Below, piece by piece: positions 1-8,242 of a DNA stretch of 64,000 bases. Location of the stretch: NCBI GenBank assembly GCA_016871855.1, contig VHBQ01000002.1, positions 57,836-121,835 on the forward strand, read 5' to 3'. A model generated the notes under the pieces. That model was not told the DNA's origin. It saw only the letters and a list, made by a program, of their open reading frames with translations, and did not search any database. The stretch is from Gemmatimonadota bacterium. Its GTDB lineage: Bacteria > Gemmatimonadota > Gemmatimonadetes > Gemmatimonadales > Gemmatimonadaceae. How positions within the stretch are numbered: the first letter of the stretch is position 1; each line of letters starts with the position of its first letter. Both the position numbers and the translations under genes were made by a program.

Positions 1-731
1 TCGGCGCCGAGCGCGGCCGCCCGGCGCACGTCGTCCGCGTGCCGCACCCCGCTCTCGTACACGGCGATCCGCTCGCCCGGCACGAGCCGCAGCAGCCGCT
101 CCGAGACCGCGTCGTCGATTTCCAAGGTCTCCAAGTTGCGGTTGTTCACGCCGATAATGGCGTTCGGCACGCCGAGTGCCAACTCCAGTTCCGCTTCGCG
201 TCGCACTTCGATGAGTGGCTCGAGTCCCCAGGAGCGCGCGGCAGCGGCCAGGGCGAGCAGCCGCGCTGGCGGGAGCGCACGCGCTATGAGCAACACACCG
301 CTCGCGCCGGCCGCGCGTGCTTCGATCAGCTGCACCTCATCGACCAGGAAGTCTTTGCGCAGCAGCGGTATCTCCACCGCGGCGCGCGCCGCGCGCAAGT
401 CATCGAGTGAGCCACCGAACTCCGTCGGCTCGGTCAGCACCGACAACGCCGCGGCGCCACCTGCGGCGTACGCCGCGGCGCGCGCGCCCGCGTCGAGCGA
501 GGCGTCGAGGACGCCCTTGCTGGGGGAGGCTCGCTTGAGTTCGGCGATCACCGTCACGTGCGGCTGGTCGAGCGCCGCCCGGAGGGACGGCGCCGGCGCC
601 ATCGCCGTTGCCTGATCCTCGAGCGCGCGCCACCTCGCCCGCGCGTCGCGCGCCCGCTCGACCGATCGCGCGGTCAAGCGTCCGAGTGGCCCGTCAGGGG
701 CGTTCCAAGAGGTCTGTTGCGCTTCGGCCAA
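1..731 (-). CDS. trpC: Indole-3-glycerol phosphate synthase, partial (C-terminus beyond window edge)
   Basis: Converts 1-(2-carboxyphenylamino)-1-deoxyribulose 5-phosphate to indole-3-glycerol phosphate in tryptophan synthesis. The minus-strand frame is open from about 731 to base 1. It reads the family's active-site stretches VIAELKRASPSKG (near 545-510), LRKDFLVDE (near 355), GVNNRNLETLEI and ESGVRHADDV (near the left edge). The start is uncertain: no ATG lies ahead of the conserved part, and TTG at 731 gives an N-terminus with W-N-A-P-D-G-P-L-G before the first helix. It is divergent from lexA with an 83-base gap, and separated from trpD by lexA. The last part of the barrel is missing because the window ends. 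Confidence 0.9.
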   Translation of the reverse strand, partial: MAEAQQTSWNAPDGPLGRLTARSVERARDARARWRALEDQATAMAPAPSLRAALDQPHVTVIAELKRASPSKGVLDASLDAGARAAAYAAGGAAALSVLTEPTEFGGSLDDLRAARAAVEIPLLRKDFLVDEVQLIEARAAGASGVLLIARALPPARLLALAAAARSWGLEPLIEVRREAELELALGVPNAIIGVNNRNLETLEIDDAVSERLLRLVPGERIAVYESGVRHADDVRRAAALGA

Positions 732-814
732 TCTTCGGCTACCGTTACTTCGGGGTTTGTTCGCTCGTCGAGATCTCAGTACTCCCGTCGCACCCTCAAC
801 TGGACACCGCCGCC
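732..814. promoter_or_regulatory. Divergent trpC/lexA intergenic region
   Basis: This 83-base gap must hold the promoters of both divergent genes. On the plus strand a weak candidate for lexA is TTGCGC (717-722) and TACCGT (740-745) with 17 bases between; its -35 would lie inside the proposed trpC start region. TTCGG occurs three times at 723, 734 and 749. I could not find a GAAC-N4-GTTC or CTG-N10-CAG type SOS box, so the operator of this LexA is not identified. Confidence 0.3.
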
Positions 815-1426
815 ATGCCGCTCACCAAGCGCCAGCGCCAGATCCTCGACTACCTGCAGGGCTATCAGGGGGCGCACGGCTACGCCCCGAGCTTCGAGGA
901 GATCGCCGAGCAGTTCAACTATAACTCGCTGGCGACGGTGCACGAACACCTGACGAATCTTGAGCGGAAGGGCTACATCAAGCGCAGCTACAACGAAAGC
1001 CGCGCGATCGAGATCCTCCCGTCCGAGGTTTTCGCGCCGTCGGTTGAGCTGCCGCTGCTCGGCGCGGTGGCGGCGGGCACGGCCATTGAACACACCACGC
1101 CCGGCGAGACCGTCGCCGTGCCGGAGGACTTCGTGCGGCGCGGCGGGTCGCACTACGCCCTGCGCGTGCGCGGCAACTCAATGGTCGACGACCATATCGC
1201 GGATGGCGATCTCGTCGTCATCAACCAGCGACAGTCGGCGGACAACGGTGAAATGGTGATCGCGATGCTCAACGGCCACGCGGCCACCGTCAAGCGCTAC
1301 TTCCGCGAACGCGACGGCCGCATCCGCCTCCAGCCGGCGAACGAGACGCTTGCCCCGATGTATTTCGATCGGACGGACGACATCCGCATCGAGGGAGTCG
1401 TCGTCGGCGTGATGCGTCGGTACTAG
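815..1426 (+). CDS. lexA: LexA repressor (SOS regulator, self-cleaving)
   Basis: LexA represses DNA-damage genes and cleaves itself when RecA filaments form. The 203-residue length is normal. Residues 1-65 form the winged helix-turn-helix, starting LTKRQRQILDYL. The cleavage bond is Ala87-Gly88 in AVAAGTA. The catalytic dyad is Ser122 in RGNSMVDDHI and Lys160 in HAATVKRYF. ATG at 815 matches the usual LexA N-terminus; the upstream extension of the frame has no LexA character. The gene sits inverted between trpD and trpC, convergent with trpD over a shared hairpin terminator. Confidence 0.97.
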   Translation: MPLTKRQRQILDYLQGYQGAHGYAPSFEEIAEQFNYNSLATVHEHLTNLERKGYIKRSYNESRAIEILPSEVFAPSVELPLLGAVAAGTAIEHTTPGETVAVPEDFVRRGGSHYALRVRGNSMVDDHIADGDLVVINQRQSADNGEMVIAMLNGHAATVKRYFRERDGRIRLQPANETLAPMYFDRTDDIRIEGVVVGVMRRY

Positions 1427-1455
1427 CCATCGGGCTGGCGCTCGACGCTTTCAGA

Positions 1456-1479
1456 AACGGCCGGCACACGCCGGCCGTT
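1456..1479. terminator. Bidirectional terminator between lexA and trpD
   Basis: A perfect 10-bp stem (AACGGCCGGC / GCCGGCCGTT) with an ACAC loop lies between the lexA stop at 1426 and the trpD stop at 1486. It has a weak T-rich tail on the plus side (TTCTGCTTT) and a short T run on the minus side. It can serve both convergent genes. Confidence 0.8.
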
Positions 1480-1485
1480 CTGCTT

Positions 1486-2520
1486 TCAGCGCGGACGCCC
1501 CGCCTCGCGGCGAAGCCGCTCCAGCGCCTCCCGCCCCGCCCCGGCACGCAGTGCGTCGCGCGCGACGCCGAGCGCCGATACGTAGTCGCTGGTCCGGCCG
1601 CTCGCATAGATGGCGGCGGCGGCGTTGAGCGCCACCGCCGCTGCGGCCCCCGCTCGACCGCGGCCGGCGATCACGTCCTCGACAATCAGCGCATTCTCAG
1701 CCGGCGCGCCGCCCGCCAGGTCCTCCACCGTCGTGGGAGGCAGACCGAGCCGCTCCGGCTCCACCATCCACGAACGCGCTTCTCCGTCGACCAATTCCAG
1801 CACGGTGGTCGCGCCAAGCGGGGACACTTCGTCGAGGCCCGGCGCCCCGTGCACTACGAGGCTGTGCACCGTCCCCAACGCCTGCAGCGCGCCGCCGAGG
1901 AGCCCGAGTCGACGCGCGTCCGCGACGCCGATGACCTGGCGCCCCGCGCGCGCGGGGTTGGCGAGCGGACCCACGAGATTCATGATGGTCTGGATTGCCA
2001 GGTCGCGGCGCACCGGGCCCACGTGGCGCATCGCGGGGTGCATCGCCGGTGCGAACATGAACACGATGCCGGCCCGGTCGAGCACGTCGCGCATCCGCTC
2101 CACGGGTAGGTCAATGCGCACGCCCAGCGCCTCGAGCACGTCGGCGCTTCCCGAGCGGGACGTGAACGACCGATTGCCGTGCTTCGCCACGCGTACGCCC
2201 ACGCCCGCGGCGACAAGCGCCGCGGCCGTCGAGATGTTGAACGTGGTGACCGTGCCACCGCCCGTGCCGCACGTGTCCACGAGATCGTGCGGCGCCTCGA
2301 CGTCGAGCGCTTGCATCGCGCCTCGCAGCGCACCCGCGACCCCAGCGAGCTCGTCCGGCGTCTCACCCTTGACGCGCAGGCCCATGAGGAGCGCGGCGAC
2401 CTGCGCATCCGTACCCTCACCGCGCATCACGGCCCCGAACGCTTCCGCCGCTTCGTCGCGGCTCAGCGATTCGCCCGCCGCGAGGCGGCGGATGGCGGCG
2501 TGCACCGCGGCGTGTATCAC
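1486..2520 (-). CDS. trpD: Anthranilate phosphoribosyltransferase
   Basis: Transfers the phosphoribosyl group of PRPP to anthranilate, the second step of the tryptophan branch. The 344-residue length fits the family. The PRPP/glycine loop DTCGTGGGT is at about residues 82-90, FNIST follows, and the KHGNRS signature is at about 113-118. The start is GTG at 2520. This GTG overlaps the stop of the upstream GAF protein as GTGA, so the two are probably translationally coupled. trpC lies downstream but beyond the inverted lexA, so it must be transcribed separately. Confidence 0.96.
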   Translation of the reverse strand: MIHAAVHAAIRRLAAGESLSRDEAAEAFGAVMRGEGTDAQVAALLMGLRVKGETPDELAGVAGALRGAMQALDVEAPHDLVDTCGTGGGTVTTFNISTAAALVAAGVGVRVAKHGNRSFTSRSGSADVLEALGVRIDLPVERMRDVLDRAGIVFMFAPAMHPAMRHVGPVRRDLAIQTIMNLVGPLANPARAGRQVIGVADARRLGLLGGALQALGTVHSLVVHGAPGLDEVSPLGATTVLELVDGEARSWMVEPERLGLPPTTVEDLAGGAPAENALIVEDVIAGRGRAGAAAAVALNAAAAIYASGRTSDYVSALGVARDALRAGAGREALERLRREAGRPR

Positions 2521-3812
2521 GCGATGCGATCCAGCAGGCGCTCCGGCAGACGCGCTTCGAGGGCGATGAGCGAGATGACCAGGCCGAGGATGCGCACCCG
2601 CTCCACATCCTCCTCGACAAACAGGCCGCGCTGGGCGCGATTCGTCAGGTTCACCACGCCAACCAGCTCATCGCGGTAGACGAGGGGAAAGGAGATGAAC
2701 GAACCGGTGGTCAGGTACTCGTCACGCAGCAGCGGCTGCGCCTGCTCGTCCGACGCGTCCACCACCAGGAGCGGCTGGCGGCTCGCCGCCACGCGCCCCG
2801 CGACCCCGGAGCCCACCGTGATGCGCGAGCCGTCGCGCACGTGCGGCGCCAGTCCACGGGACGCCGCCAGATAGAGCGTGTCTGGTTCCGGCGCGCGAAG
2901 GAAGAGCGAGCAACGCATGGCGCGCATGTCGTCGCCGACGAGGGCGAGGAGACCGTCGGCGAGCTTGCGCGGATCGCCATGGTGCGACGCCTGCTCGAGC
3001 ACCCGGTCCAGCAGGTACAGCGTGCGGGTGCGCTGCCGCAGCGCCTCGCCGCGCCGATGCAGCTCGATGTGCGCCTGCTCCAGCTGGCCAACCGCGGCCG
3101 TGACCTGCTGTTCAAGCGCGCGCAGTCGCGCCGCGGCGCGGCGCGTCTCCTCCGCGGCGCGCGCCGCCTCGCGCTCTTCTCGGACCTTCTGTCCCGCCCG
3201 GGCGGCCTCCGCCGCACCCTGCGCCATGTGCAGCTGCTGCTGCAAGTCGGCGAGTCGAGCGACGTACTCGCCGTGCACCCGCTGGGTCACATCCTCGAGC
3301 GTGCGCGCCGCCTCCGCCCGCGCGTCCTGCTCGGCGAACCGCGCGTGCGCTAGGTCGAAGAGCGCGGCGAGCGCCCCCGCTCCCTCGACCGCCCGCGCGC
3401 CAAAGACGCGCCGTGGTTCCTGCAGGGCGAGCAACGCGACGAGTTCGCCGTCCACGCGGATCCCGCGCACCGCCAGTTCGGTGGGCTCCCCGAGCGGGGG
3501 CAGGTGCAGCATCCGCGCGAAGGCGTCGGCATCCTCGCCAACGTCCACGAACGTGCCGCCGGCCACGATCCGCTCAACGACGCGCGTGGGAAACTGCGCG
3601 ATCGCCACGTCGAGCGAGGACCGCACGACGCGACCGCGCTCGGTGCTCACGCACGCCACGATCAGACGGTTGCGGGCATCCACCGGCAGGTACGACGCGC
3701 TCGCCGATCGGTCGTGCTCGGCAAGGCCTTCGCAGAACGCCACGAAAGCCGCATCCAGGTTGGGTGCGGCGGCAAGGGCGTGGGCGAGTGAAACCAGGCT
3801 GGATTCGAGCAC
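2517..3812 (-). CDS. GAF - coiled coil - GAF domain protein
   Basis: Probable cytoplasmic sensory or scaffold protein of about 431 residues; no enzymatic output domain is visible. Residues 1-155 look like a divergent GAF domain and 285-425 like a clear GAF domain (SGVAGRVAASRQPLLV, then SFISFPLVYRDELVGVVNLTN). Between them is a long Glu/Ala/Arg/Gln-rich coiled coil (about 160-270). The start is uncertain. The frame stays open further upstream but would then run across truA on the other strand, so I chose GTG at 3812, just before the first domain-like sequence. Its stop overlaps the trpD GTG by 4 bases. Ligand and partner are unknown. Confidence 0.75.
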   Translation of the reverse strand: MLESSLVSLAHALAAAPNLDAAFVAFCEGLAEHDRSASASYLPVDARNRLIVACVSTERGRVVRSSLDVAIAQFPTRVVERIVAGGTFVDVGEDADAFARMLHLPPLGEPTELAVRGIRVDGELVALLALQEPRRVFGARAVEGAGALAALFDLAHARFAEQDARAEAARTLEDVTQRVHGEYVARLADLQQQLHMAQGAAEAARAGQKVREEREAARAAEETRRAAARLRALEQQVTAAVGQLEQAHIELHRRGEALRQRTRTLYLLDRVLEQASHHGDPRKLADGLLALVGDDMRAMRCSLFLRAPEPDTLYLAASRGLAPHVRDGSRITVGSGVAGRVAASRQPLLVVDASDEQAQPLLRDEYLTTGSFISFPLVYRDELVGVVNLTNRAQRGLFVEEDVERVRILGLVISLIALEARLPERLLDRIA

Positions 3813-3937
3813 GCGGCAGCGGGACCGGAACGAGCGGCGCAACGCGGCGCGCGGCCCGGATTGGCCGGCGCGCGTGCGTGCCGGAACGTGAGTGCTACGT
3901 CGTGCTATGTCAATCGGTTGGGCCGCGTCGGCTTTGC

Positions 3938-3966
3938 TTGATTGGGCCCGTGCCACCGGGTATGTT
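3938..3966 (+). promoter_or_regulatory. truA operon promoter, predicted leaderless start
   Basis: TTGATT (3938-3943), a 17-base spacer and TATGTT (3961-3966) make a good sigma-70 type promoter. The -10 ends 7 bases before the ATG at 3974, so transcription would begin at or next to the start codon. This supports MSGRVLQ as the TruA start and a leaderless mRNA for the first gene of the long purine operon. Confidence 0.55.
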
Positions 3967-3973
3967 TTTCCCA

Positions 3974-4747
3974 ATGTCGGGACGCGTGCTCCAACTCGTG
4001 ATTCACTACGATGGCACCGACTTCTCCGGATGGCAGGTGCAACCGGACGCGCGTACTGTACAAGGGACCCTCGAATCGGTGCTGGCGCGGCTCTGCGGCG
4101 CACCGGTTCGGGTGACCGGCGCCGGTCGCACGGACGCGGGAGTGCATGCCCGCGGTCAGGCGGCGGGCGTGGAGGTACCACCGCACTGGACGCCGGACCG
4201 GCTCAGGCATGTGCTCAACGCGCAGCTGCCCGGCGATGTCTATGTGGCGGCGGCGCACGAGATGCACCCGGAGTTCCACGCGCGGTACAGCGCGACCAGT
4301 CGGCGGTATAGCTACACGGTGGGTGTTGACGAGACGGCCCGTTCGCCCTTCCGGCAACGCTGGGAGTGGCCCGTGCCGAAACCCATCGACAGCGACGCGC
4401 TGGCGTGGTGCGCGACCGCCCTGCTCGGGGAGCATCAGTTCTTCGGCTTTGCGGTGCGCGGTACGGCGCCAGAGAGTGACGACCATCGCTGCGAGGTGCG
4501 CCTCGCACGCTGGCGCGCGGTGCCGGGCGGCCTGGTCTTCGACGTGGAGGCCAACCGCTTCCTGCACCACATGGTGCGCTTCCTCGTCGGCACGATGATC
4601 GAGGTCGCGACCCACCAGCGCCAGCGCGAGGAGTTCGCCGCGTTGATCGCCGCCGCATCGAACGACGAGGTATCCCCGCCGGCTCCGGCCTGCGGGCTGT
4701 GCCTTGAACAGGTCACCTATCCGCCCGCCCTCTACCGAACCGCCTGA
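3974..4747 (+). CDS. truA: tRNA pseudouridine synthase A
   Basis: Isomerises uridines 38-40 of tRNA anticodon stems. The 257-residue product has the catalytic Asp54 in AGRTDAGVHARGQ, the early YDGTDFSGWQ motif and the late EANRFLHHMVR motif. ATG at 3974 is preferred over in-frame ATG 3962 because the -10 box TATGTT covers the latter. It opens a plus-strand run of 14 genes; its TGA shares one base with the next ATG (TGATG at 4745-4749). Confidence 0.95.
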   Translation: MSGRVLQLVIHYDGTDFSGWQVQPDARTVQGTLESVLARLCGAPVRVTGAGRTDAGVHARGQAAGVEVPPHWTPDRLRHVLNAQLPGDVYVAAAHEMHPEFHARYSATSRRYSYTVGVDETARSPFRQRWEWPVPKPIDSDALAWCATALLGEHQFFGFAVRGTAPESDDHRCEVRLARWRAVPGGLVFDVEANRFLHHMVRFLVGTMIEVATHQRQREEFAALIAAASNDEVSPPAPACGLCLEQVTYPPALYRTA

Positions 4748-5412
4748 TGCGCATCTTCCTCGCTTCCGTCTCCCGCGACGACGTCCGCTGGGCGTTCGCC
4801 GCCGGGCTGATCGACGGCATCGTCGCCACCCCGGCGGTCATCGCGTCGCAGCTGCCCAACGCTGATCCGCGCGAACTGGTGCAGGAATTGTCCGCCGCCG
4901 TTCCGCTCCCCATCATCGCGTCGGCGCGCGCCGTCAACCGCGACGAGCTCTACAAGGGCGCGCGCGAACTCACCCGCCTCGCCGAGCAGGTGATCGTTGC
5001 CGTGCCGCTGGTCGAGGACGCGCTCCCCGCGATCAAGCGCCTCAGCGCGGAGGGCGTGCGCGTCGCCGCCACCCTGGTGCACAACGCAGCGCAGGCCGCG
5101 CTCGCCGCCAAGGCCGGCGCCTCCGTGGTGACCATCGCCGTCGACGCGGCCGCGCATGTGGGCGACGACCCGACGCTCGCCATTTCCGAGTCGCGCGTCG
5201 TCTTCGACCGCTTCGGCTTCGAGTGCGACATCATCGCCGCCGGGCCGGCGAGCGCGCGCGCCTTCACCGACGCGATGACCGCTGGCGCCGACGGCGCCGT
5301 GCTGACCACGGACGTCCTGAAGGCCCTGCTCCAGCATCCGCTCACCGACCGCGGCTTCGACCGCTTCCTCGGCGAGATCAGCCGCCGTCCCAAGCCCCGC
5401 CGCCCGCGATGA
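4747..5412 (+). CDS. Transaldolase/fructose-6-phosphate aldolase-like protein lacking catalytic residues
   Basis: A 221-residue TIM-barrel protein that aligns along its whole length with the small transaldolase/FSA family. Examples are LIDGIVATPAVIA for the usual DGVTTNPSLIA, and VIVAVPLVEDALPAIKRL for the usual VVKVPxTxEGLxAIKxL. The lysine that forms the Schiff base is replaced by alanine (VAVP instead of VKVP). The N-terminal Asp (FLDT becomes FLAS) and the TNP Asn (now ATP) are also lost. It is therefore probably not an aldolase; it may bind a ligand or have another activity. It is embedded between truA (1-base overlap) and the protease gene (ATGA overlap). Confidence 0.8.
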   Translation: MRIFLASVSRDDVRWAFAAGLIDGIVATPAVIASQLPNADPRELVQELSAAVPLPIIASARAVNRDELYKGARELTRLAEQVIVAVPLVEDALPAIKRLSAEGVRVAATLVHNAAQAALAAKAGASVVTIAVDAAAHVGDDPTLAISESRVVFDRFGFECDIIAAGPASARAFTDAMTAGADGAVLTTDVLKALLQHPLTDRGFDRFLGEISRRPKPRRPR

Positions 5413-6809
5413 GCGTGCGCCACCTCACTCCGCTGATCTGCGCCGTCCTGCTGGCGTGTGAAGGGGCGTCGCCCGCGCAGACCGCCGCGCAGGGTCTGAC
5501 CGCCCGGCGCGAGGCCAATGCGCAGATCGACCAGTCCCGGCGATCGGCGATCACCGAGGCCGTGGCGCGCGTCGCGCCGGCCGTCGTTACCGTGCAGACG
5601 GAGACGGTATTCCGTTCGCCGGTGGATCCCTTCGCCTTCTTCTTCGGCGGCAACCAGGGCGGCACACAGACCCGCTCAGGTATCGGCTCGGGTTTCATCA
5701 CGCAGTCCAACGGCGTGATTGTCACCAATGCGCACGTTGTCTCGGGGGCGTCGAACGTCAGCGTGGCGCTGCGCGACGGCACGACATATCCGGCGAAGGT
5801 GGTCGGCATCGATGAGCAGAACGACCTGGCCGTGCTCAAGATCGAGGCGCGTGGCCTCCCCACGGCGCCGCTCGGCACGTCGCGCGACCTGATCATCGGC
5901 GAGTGGGTGGTGGCGATTGGCAACCCATACGGCTTCCTGCTCGGCAACTCCGAGCCGTCGGTGACCGCCGGCGTCATCAGTGCCACGGGCCGCAATCTCG
6001 TCGGGCAGAGCGCCGGGCAGGGCGTCTACGTCGACATGATCCAGACCGACGCCTCCATCAACCCCGGCAACTCGGGCGGCCCGTTGATCAACGCGGCCGG
6101 CGACGTGATCGGCGTCAACAGCTCCATCTACACGCCCACGGGAGGATCAGTCGGGCTGGGCTTCGCCATTCCCATCGATCGCGCCAAGCGCGTCACCGAA
6201 GATCTCGTGGCGCACGGCACGGTGCGTCGGCCATGGATCGGGGTGAAGATCGAGATCCCGCAGCAGAACAACCGCGATGCCTTGCGCGGCGGGGCCGTCA
6301 TCCGCTCGGTAACGCCGGGCTCGCCCGCCGCCAGCGCCGGGCTCGTCGCCGGCGACGTGATCGTGCAGTCGCGCGACCGCGCCGTGCGCAACGCGTACGA
6401 CTGGGAGGCCGAACTGCTCGAGATGCGCGTCGGCGAGGAGGCCGAGGTGCGCATCCGGCGCGGCGGTCGCGAACGCCGCCTGAATGTGCGCGTCGCCGAC
6501 CTCCCCGAGGTCGCGGCCCAGAAAGTCGCCGTGCTGAAGGAGATCGAATTGGTCTCGCTGACCCCGGCGATTCGCTCGGAGCGTGGCGTGCGCAGCGGCT
6601 CCGGGGCGGTCGTGTACCGCGTCTCCGCGCGCGTCACCGAGGAACTGGGGCTGCAGGCCGGCGACGTGATCGTCCAGGTCAACCGCACCGCCGTCACCGA
6701 CGCGCAGCACGCCGGACGCCTGCTCGAAGGCATGACCGGTCGTGGCCCCATCCGCATGATCATTGAGCGCGCCGGCTTCCTCTATCCGATCGACTTCCAG
6801 ATTCGATGA
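5409..6809 (+). CDS. HtrA/DegP-type serine protease with two PDZ domains
   Basis: Envelope quality-control protease of 466 residues. The N-terminus is hydrophobic (LTPLICAVLLAC), either a signal peptide or a lipoprotein signal ending at Cys17. The trypsin-like domain carries His109 (TNAHVV), Asp139 (NDLAVLKI) and Ser222 (NPGNSGGP). PDZ1 spans about 275-370 and PDZ2 about 385-460. ATG 5409 overlaps the preceding stop (ATGA) and its own stop overlaps purB by 4 bases. All catalytic residues are present. The paralogue class (DegP, DegQ or DegS-like) cannot be decided from sequence alone. Confidence 0.93.
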   Translation: MSVRHLTPLICAVLLACEGASPAQTAAQGLTARREANAQIDQSRRSAITEAVARVAPAVVTVQTETVFRSPVDPFAFFFGGNQGGTQTRSGIGSGFITQSNGVIVTNAHVVSGASNVSVALRDGTTYPAKVVGIDEQNDLAVLKIEARGLPTAPLGTSRDLIIGEWVVAIGNPYGFLLGNSEPSVTAGVISATGRNLVGQSAGQGVYVDMIQTDASINPGNSGGPLINAAGDVIGVNSSIYTPTGGSVGLGFAIPIDRAKRVTEDLVAHGTVRRPWIGVKIEIPQQNNRDALRGGAVIRSVTPGSPAASAGLVAGDVIVQSRDRAVRNAYDWEAELLEMRVGEEAEVRIRRGGRERRLNVRVADLPEVAAQKVAVLKEIELVSLTPAIRSERGVRSGSGAVVYRVSARVTEELGLQAGDVIVQVNRTAVTDAQHAGRLLEGMTGRGPIRMIIERAGFLYPIDFQIR

Positions 6810-8242
6810 CCGACTACGCGACGTGGAGCAGCCCGCTGGCCGAGCGCTACGCCTCGGCGGCCATGATGCAGCTGTGGTCGCCCGCGTCGCGCTACGGGCT
6901 ATGGCGCCGGCTCTGGCTGGCGCTGGCCGAGGCCGAGCAGGCCCTCGGCGCCGACATCGCCGACGCAGCGCTTGGCGACATGCGCGCCCATCTCGACGAC
7001 ATCGACTTCGCGGCGGTCGCGGCGTACGAGAAGCGCTTCCGCCACGACGTGATGGCGCACGTTCACGCGTTCGGTGACGCAGCGCCCGCGGCGCGCGGAG
7101 TGATTCACCTCGGTGCCACGTCAGCCTTCGTGACCGACAACGCCGACCTGATTCTGATGCGCCGCGGCCTTGAGTTGCTCCGCGCGCGCGTCGTGGCCCT
7201 GTTGCGCACGCTCTCGACGTTCGCCGCGCAGTGGAAGAACGAGCCGGCACTAGGCTACACGCATCTCCAGCCCGCCCAGCCCACGACCGTCGGCAAGCGC
7301 GCCACGCTGTGGATGCAGGACCTCGTCCTCGACCTTGCCGACCTCGACCACCGCATCGCGACGCTGCCGCTGCGCGGCGTGAAGGGGACCACGGGAACGC
7401 AGGCGAGCTTCCTGGCCATCTTCCAGGGCGACCACGCCAAGGTGCGCGAGCTCGACCGCCGCGTCACACGCGCCATGGGGTTCGAGCGCTCGCTCAGCGT
7501 GACCGGCCAGACCTACACGCGCAAGCTTGATGCGCACGTGTTCGACGTGCTGGCTGGCCTCGCGGCGAGCGCCGCCAAGTTCGCGTCCGACCTGCGCCTC
7601 CTGCAGGCCTTTGGCGAGATCGAGGAGCCGTTCGAGAAGGAGCAGATCGGCTCCTCGGCGATGGCGTACAAGCGCAACCCGATGCGCAGCGAGCGCATCA
7701 ACTCGCTCAGCCGCTTCGTACTCTCGCTCGCCCCCAACGCGAACCAGACGCACAGCGTGCAGTACTTCGAGCGCACGCTCGACGACTCGGCCAATCGCCG
7801 ACTCTCGATTCCCGAGGCGTTCCTCGCCACCGACGCGCTGCTGATCCTGATGGAGAACGTCGCGAAGGGGCTTGAGGTGCACCCGGCGCGCATCCGTCGC
7901 CGGCTGGCAGACGAGCTCCCGTTCATGGCGACCGAAGAGCTCATCGTGCGCGCCGTTCAGGCCGGCGGCGACCGCCAGCAGATCCACGAGGTGATCCGCG
8001 TCCACAGCATCGCCGCGGCGCGCGCGATGAAGGACGAGGGGATCGCCAACGACATGCTCGATCGGCTGGCCGCCGACCCCGCGTATCCTGTCCCCATCGC
8101 CGACCTGCGTGACGCGCTCGACCCCGCGCGTTTCACCGGCCGCTCGGCGCAGCAGGTCACGGAGTTCCTGGCCGAGGTGGTCCAGCCGCTGCTCGATGCC
8201 GTCGGCGCCGTGCGCGCCACGGACGAAGAGGTGCGCGTATGA
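6806..8242 (+). CDS. purB: Adenylosuccinate lyase
   Basis: Cleaves SAICAR to AICAR and adenylosuccinate to AMP, releasing fumarate each time. At 478 residues it is the longer, eukaryote-like form of the family. The flexible signature loop [15 protein letters not shown] carries the catalytic serine, and [14 protein letters not shown] and [15 protein letters not shown] are conserved substrate motifs. It overlaps the protease gene upstream and purC downstream by 4 bases each, so it belongs to the purine transcription unit. Confidence 0.96.
   Translation: MTDYATWSSPLAERYASAAMMQLWSPASRYGLWRRLWLALAEAEQALGADIADAALGDMRAHLDDIDFAAVAAYEKRFRHDVMAHVHAFGDAAPAARGVIHLGATSAFVTDNADLILMRRGLELLRARVVALLRTLSTFAAQWKNEPALGYTHLQPAQPTTVGKRATLWMQDLVLDLADLDHRIATLPLRGVKGTTGTQASFLAIFQGDHAKVRELDRRVTRAMGFERSLSVTGQTYTRKLDAHVFDVLAGLAASAAKFASDLRLLQAFGEIEEPFEKEQIGSSAMAYKRNPMRSERINSLSRFVLSLAPNANQTHSVQYFERTLDDSANRRLSIPEAFLATDALLILMENVAKGLEVHPARIRRRLADELPFMATEELIVRAVQAGGDRQQIHEVIRVHSIAAARAMKDEGIANDMLDRLAADPAYPVPIADLRDALDPARFTGRSAQQVTEFLAEVVQPLLDAVGAVRATDEEVRV

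Noticed and set aside
732-814. Canonical SOS box upstream of lexA
   Set aside because: Neither the GAAC-N4-GTTC nor the CTG-N10-CAG pattern is present; the TTCGG words alone are not convincing.
3413-3973. Upstream extension of the truA frame by about 187 codons
   Set aside because: It lies antisense to the GAF protein gene, has Arg/Ala-rich shadow composition, and the truA promoter lies inside it.
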